Assembly: GCA_024644125.1 (NCBI GenBank)
Contig: JAHELQ010000205.1
Coordinates: 1 to 8,622, forward strand
Direction: 5' to 3'
DNA from: Candidatus Aminicenantota bacterium
Lineage (GTDB): Bacteria; Acidobacteriota; Aminicenantia; UBA2199
Length of the DNA: 8,622 nt
Part shown: positions 6,581 to 8,622 of the stretch, one piece after another
Numbering within the stretch: the stretch's first letter is position 1
Layout of the letters: every line of letters starts with the position of its first letter
The notes under the pieces: generated by a model
What the model saw: only the letters and a program-made list of their open reading frames with translations
Database searches by the model: none
What the model was told of the DNA's origin: nothing
Translations under genes and position numbers: made by a program

Positions 6581-6817
6581 CTAAAAATAGAATACCATCA
6601 CATTCCATTATATAGTGGGATGTTCAGCGAATCGGATTTTACTAAAATAATCCAATCAATATGTCTACCCAAATTGCAAAATATAGCAGGCAACTGGTTT
6701 GGAAAAGCACAATCAAAAGGATTCCGTAGAGAATTTTATCCCTATGAATCATTAAATTATAGATTCATTCTGCCAAAGATTCTAATTGGTAATACAGAAA
6801 GTCAAACTCTCAAATAA
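6578..6817 (+). CDS. Small hypothetical ORF in the IS-rich gap
   Basis: 79 codons from ATG 6578 to TAA 6815-6817. A GAGG lies 8 nt upstream of the ATG. The composition is protein-like for an AT-rich gene (several W, F, Y, H and P residues, e.g. GNWFGKAQSKGFRREF) and it is the only long open frame in 6584-6970. I recognise no family, and there is no signal peptide or membrane segment. It may be a fragment of a gene broken by the surrounding insertions, or an accidental frame. It starts exactly where the opposing transposase remnant ends. Confidence 0.3.
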   Translation: MLKIEYHHIPLYSGMFSESDFTKIIQSICLPKLQNIAGNWFGKAQSKGFRREFYPYESLNYRFILPKILIGNTESQTLK

Positions 6818-6970
6818 TTCAAATTCCAGGCTTTTAACAAAATCTCATGAAATAACGAAGCGGGGTCGTCCAATTAAGCTTTCACGTCGGCTACTCGACG
6901 CGAAAACTTTAAATCATTGACGTCACAGGCAATAGACATTTGTCGCTGAACACCCATTTTTTTTATACAA
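6818..6970. other. Non-coding gap between the small ORF and the IS66 remnant
   Basis: No supported gene. The minus strand has a 27-codon frame from ATG 6955-6957 to TAA 6874-6876 without a ribosome site, which I do not accept as a gene. A small hairpin (CGTCG and CGACG arms, 6-nt loop) lies at about 6885-6900. It is probably leftover sequence from the lost part of the IS66 element or its target. Confidence 0.4.
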
Positions 6971-7288
6971 TCAATTCGTAAAGGTATTGGCCGATTTAGT
7001 TCGTAAATGTATGCGCCTCTTGACACCATTTTTCTTGAATGCATCCTGCTTCGTCGGGATTAGGTTTGCTATCAAAGCTCTTGACACCAGGTTGGCCGTC
7101 TGCTTTGGAGACGCATTCAATAACTTTTTTTTCCAATTCCGAAACGCCCAGTAGCTAAGATTATGGGATCTACAAAAATCCCGCTGCGACAGTCCGCTGG
7201 ATTGCCATTCTTGCACCAGCGGTGCCCAATAGTTCATGCCCTTTTTCAGATAAATTTGACGATCTGTTTTACACACCTGTGATTTCAT
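6971..7288 (-). CDS. tnpA: IS66-family accessory protein TnpA (orphan)
   Basis: 105 residues from ATG 7286-7288. A GAGGAG site at 7295-7300, 6 nt away, selects this start over the one 13 codons upstream. Residues 20-57 (WAPLVQEWQSSGLSQRDFCR, then SHNLSYWAFRNWKKKL) are the helix-turn-helix signature of the small IS66 TnpA protein, which is thought to bind DNA and assist transposition with TnpB and TnpC. The last 45 residues (60-105) look less conserved and basic, so the 3' end could be joined to foreign sequence. Neither tnpB nor tnpC follows, so no transposition function is expected here. Confidence 0.75.
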   Translation of the reverse strand: MKSQVCKTDRQIYLKKGMNYWAPLVQEWQSSGLSQRDFCRSHNLSYWAFRNWKKKLLNASPKQTANLVSRALIANLIPTKQDAFKKNGVKRRIHLRTKSANTFTN

Positions 7289-7344
7289 GATAAGCTCCTC
7301 ATTCATGTCAAACAAAAACTTTGACACAAAATGAGAAAGAGGGA

Positions 7345-7369
7345 AAGAAGGGGGTGGTTAGGCGCTTAC
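7345..7369 (-). repeat. IS66 terminal inverted repeat (single surviving end)
   Basis: Read on the minus strand it starts GTAAGCGCCTAACC, with the GTAA(G/A)CG start of IS66-family ends. The matching end was searched for by eye to the left and not found. It lies 44 bp beyond the stop of the small lipoprotein gene, so that gene was left intact. The inner limit of the repeat is approximate. Confidence 0.65.
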
Positions 7370-7412
7370 AAACTATCTTACAACTGATTCTTGGGTGCTC
7401 AATTATTTATAG

Positions 7413-7904
7413 CTAATTAATTCTTTTATAGTCTGGGAGTTTCTTGGCTTTGATAAAATCTATCACCTCCGCAAAATGCCTGTCGTTATATTCATCCTCG
7501 CTAAGGAAAATTACAAATAATCTCCCATAGTTTTCACTATGACCGAATCCACTCATATTAGCACTATGAACGTTTACATAAATTGTTTGATTTCCTAAAT
7601 TTCCTTTCAAATATACAATGGGCTCAATTTCAATTTGAAAATTAATAATACCAATATTATCATATTGAATATATTCCATTTTTTTGTACATCCCAATAAG
7701 AGCATATTTAATTGAAGTAGGAGATTTTTCTTTTATAAAATTGAAGAATTCATTCTGAGCTGCTTGTATTATATGTTCTAATGACTTTTCTGTAAGTAAA
7801 TCCTGATTTTCTTTATAACTTTTTTGGCAGCCATGAAAGGTCAAAATCAAAAAAATAAAAAGAATCAATATAATTTTAGATATTTTTAAAATGGGAACCT
7901 CCAA
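7413..7904 (-). CDS. Small lipoprotein overlapping the Rhs gene, candidate immunity protein
   Basis: 163 residues if TTG 7902-7904 is used, 159 if the rare start ATT 7890-7892 is used. GGAGGT (7896-7901) lies inside the long version and only 3-4 bases before CCC-ATT, so it cannot serve the TTG but fits the ATT. Either start gives a signal peptide (KISK, a long Ile/Leu/Phe core) ending in LTFHGC, an acceptable lipobox with C26. The mature part is about 137 residues, with a helical stretch at 38-60, a beta-rich middle (YDNIGIINFQIEIEPIVYLK) and an acidic segment LSEDEYNDRHF. I do not recognise the family. It follows the Rhs toxin tip on the same strand and overlaps it, and its codon use is AT-rich like that of the tip. 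This is the classic arrangement of an immunity gene; a membrane anchor would suggest protection outside the cytoplasm. Function is inferred from context only. Confidence 0.75.
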   Translation of the reverse strand: MEVPILKISKIILILFIFLILTFHGCQKSYKENQDLLTEKSLEHIIQAAQNEFFNFIKEKSPTSIKYALIGMYKKMEYIQYDNIGIINFQIEIEPIVYLKGNLGNQTIYVNVHSANMSGFGHSENYGRLFVIFLSEDEYNDRHFAEVIDFIKAKKLPDYKRIN

Positions 7905-8622
7905 AAACTTACTTTACCTACTGAATACTCTAAACACCACTTTTCATAAATATAACCTTGTAATTCTGATGCCGCTACTGACATTACTCCAAAGTTTTCC
8001 GGAATATGAGAGGGAACTTTTTCATGAAAAAACACACATCTTTGTATACACTTGGGGAGCAAGGGGTTTGGTCCATTTTTAGGCGTTCCATAGCTTTTTA
8101 ATCTCTTTCCTCCCGGCCCAAAAGCAGGTTGGGTTTCGCTTTTTGGATTAGATTTCCAGTGCTTTATCATCCACTCTATCAGCTTAATTCTCTCTAAAAT
8201 TCGCTCCCTTTCTTCGCAACATTGGCTTGGTTCAAACGGGCGTGCCCATAGGCCATGAGGATCAACCAAATTTACCGGATTATTTTTTGTAAATAAATAA
8301 ATGTTTTTCTCTAATTCCATCCCAATAGGATCTTCAGAGGTAAAGCGACCTATTTTAGGTCTATAATATCTATGATAGAAATAATTCAGTCCAGATTCCT
8401 GATCAAAATATTTTGACTGGAAGCCGAGGTTGCCTTTGGTGGGGCCGGATTGGGAGAGGAGGTTGCCGAAGGTGTCGTAGTGGCGGGTGGTTGCGGTGGT
8501 CTGGGTTTGGTGGGAGAAGATTTTGTAGATGGTTCCTACCTGGTCTTTGATGTAGGAGTACCAGCCGTAGGGGTGGGCGAAGAGGTTTGAGGAGGCTTCG
8601 GAGAATTCGATGTGCCCTTCGA
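7886..8622 (-). CDS. Rhs-family polymorphic toxin, C-terminal part (5' end off window)
   Basis: The last 244 residues are visible. Residues 46-124 are the end of the RHS-associated core: RHYDTFGNLLSQSG, then GLNYFYHRYYRPKIGRFTSE with DPIG, then LFTKNNPVNLVDPHGL, closing on the DPxGL boundary (nt 8249-8263). After this comes a 120-residue variable tip, the usual place of the toxin. The tip has a helical Glu/Arg-rich segment with CC at 134-135 (EERERILERIKLIEWMIKHW), a Gly/Pro linker, then CIQRCVFFHEKVPSH (191-205) and SELQGYIYEKWCLEYSVG (218-235). The C-x3-C-x3-HE...H followed by E-x3-Y-x-E-x2-C recalls zincin-like Cys-rich tips I associate with Rhs and related proteins, but the spacing is unusual and the activity is not proven. 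In the family, such proteins deliver the tip into rival cells or the envelope. Codon usage changes sharply near residue 68. The downstream overlapping lipoprotein is the candidate immunity partner. Confidence 0.88.
   Translation of the reverse strand, partial: EGHIEFSEASSNLFAHPYGWYSYIKDQVGTIYKIFSHQTQTTATTRHYDTFGNLLSQSGPTKGNLGFQSKYFDQESGLNYFYHRYYRPKIGRFTSEDPIGMELEKNIYLFTKNNPVNLVDPHGLWARPFEPSQCCEERERILERIKLIEWMIKHWKSNPKSETQPAFGPGGKRLKSYGTPKNGPNPLLPKCIQRCVFFHEKVPSHIPENFGVMSVAASELQGYIYEKWCLEYSVGKVSFWRFPF
7896..7901 (-). promoter_or_regulatory. Shine-Dalgarno site inside the Rhs 3' end, serving the small lipoprotein
   Basis: GGAGGT on the minus strand, within the last codons of the Rhs gene. It is 3 nt from the ATT at 7892 (spacing 6-7 nt measured from the GGAGG core end). 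There is no ATG, GTG or TTG at a usable distance. This points to translational coupling with a non-AUG start. Confidence 0.5.

Larger units (their letters stand above)
6971..7369 (-). mobile_element. Truncated IS66-family element (one end and tnpA only)
   Basis: The element begins at 7369 with a GTAAGCGCC terminus typical of IS66-family inverted repeats and continues into an IS66 tnpA-type gene. The expected tnpB, tnpC and opposite terminal repeat are not found between 6137 and 6971, so the element is a deletion remnant and cannot move on its own. The left limit is drawn at the tnpA stop, since no true end exists. No 8-bp target duplication can be shown. Confidence 0.7.

Noticed and set aside
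6874..6957. 27-codon minus-strand ORF after tnpA
   Set aside because: No SD, no similarity to IS66 TnpB and too short to support.
7891..8082. 63-codon plus-strand ORF opposite the Rhs tip
   Set aside because: It lies opposite a well-framed Rhs C-terminus and lacks a family match or SD.
1..8622. CRISPR array
   Set aside because: No set of regularly spaced identical repeats was seen anywhere in the window.

Overview
The window appears to come from a Gram-negative bacterium outside the best-studied groups. The signs are two lipoprotein signal peptides, a secreted M14 carboxypeptidase with Ig-like tail domains, an Rhs toxin-type protein and clean sigma70-type promoters. The tail motif of the carboxypeptidase (DTDPPTPDP...) resembles repeats I associate with planctomycete-like and candidate-phylum bacteria, but I cannot place the organism with confidence. 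The standard genetic code fits every gene.

Left half (1-6136): a compact chromosomal stretch. A secreted zinc carboxypeptidase (minus strand, 3' end off the window) is divergent from a two-repeat, Cys-rich lipoprotein (plus). That lipoprotein converges with a LiaF-like membrane protein (minus). The LiaF-like gene is divergent from a membrane metallophosphoesterase (plus), which converges with a tRNA-Gly(CCC) gene (minus). Upstream of the tRNA on the same strand is a single-domain DEDDy 3'-5' exonuclease. Almost every unit has its own recognisable -35/-10 promoter. The lipoprotein promoter is placed so that its mRNA would be leaderless.

Middle (about 6137-7410): AT-rich mobile-element debris. 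It holds the C-terminal remnant of a DDE transposase, a short orphan reading frame, and one end of an IS66-family element (terminal inverted repeat plus tnpA) that has lost tnpB, tnpC and the other end.

Right end (7413-8622): the 3' end of an Rhs gene on the minus strand, with the conserved core, the DPHGL core/tip boundary and a Cys-rich C-terminal tip carrying an HE...H motif. It is followed, with overlap, by a small AT-rich lipoprotein gene that is the natural candidate for the immunity protein. Codon usage flips abruptly inside the Rhs core, from no T-ending codons in 68 to mostly A/T-ending codons, which marks a likely recombination junction. This toxin/immunity cassette and the adjoining IS debris are the accessory and most interesting part of the window.
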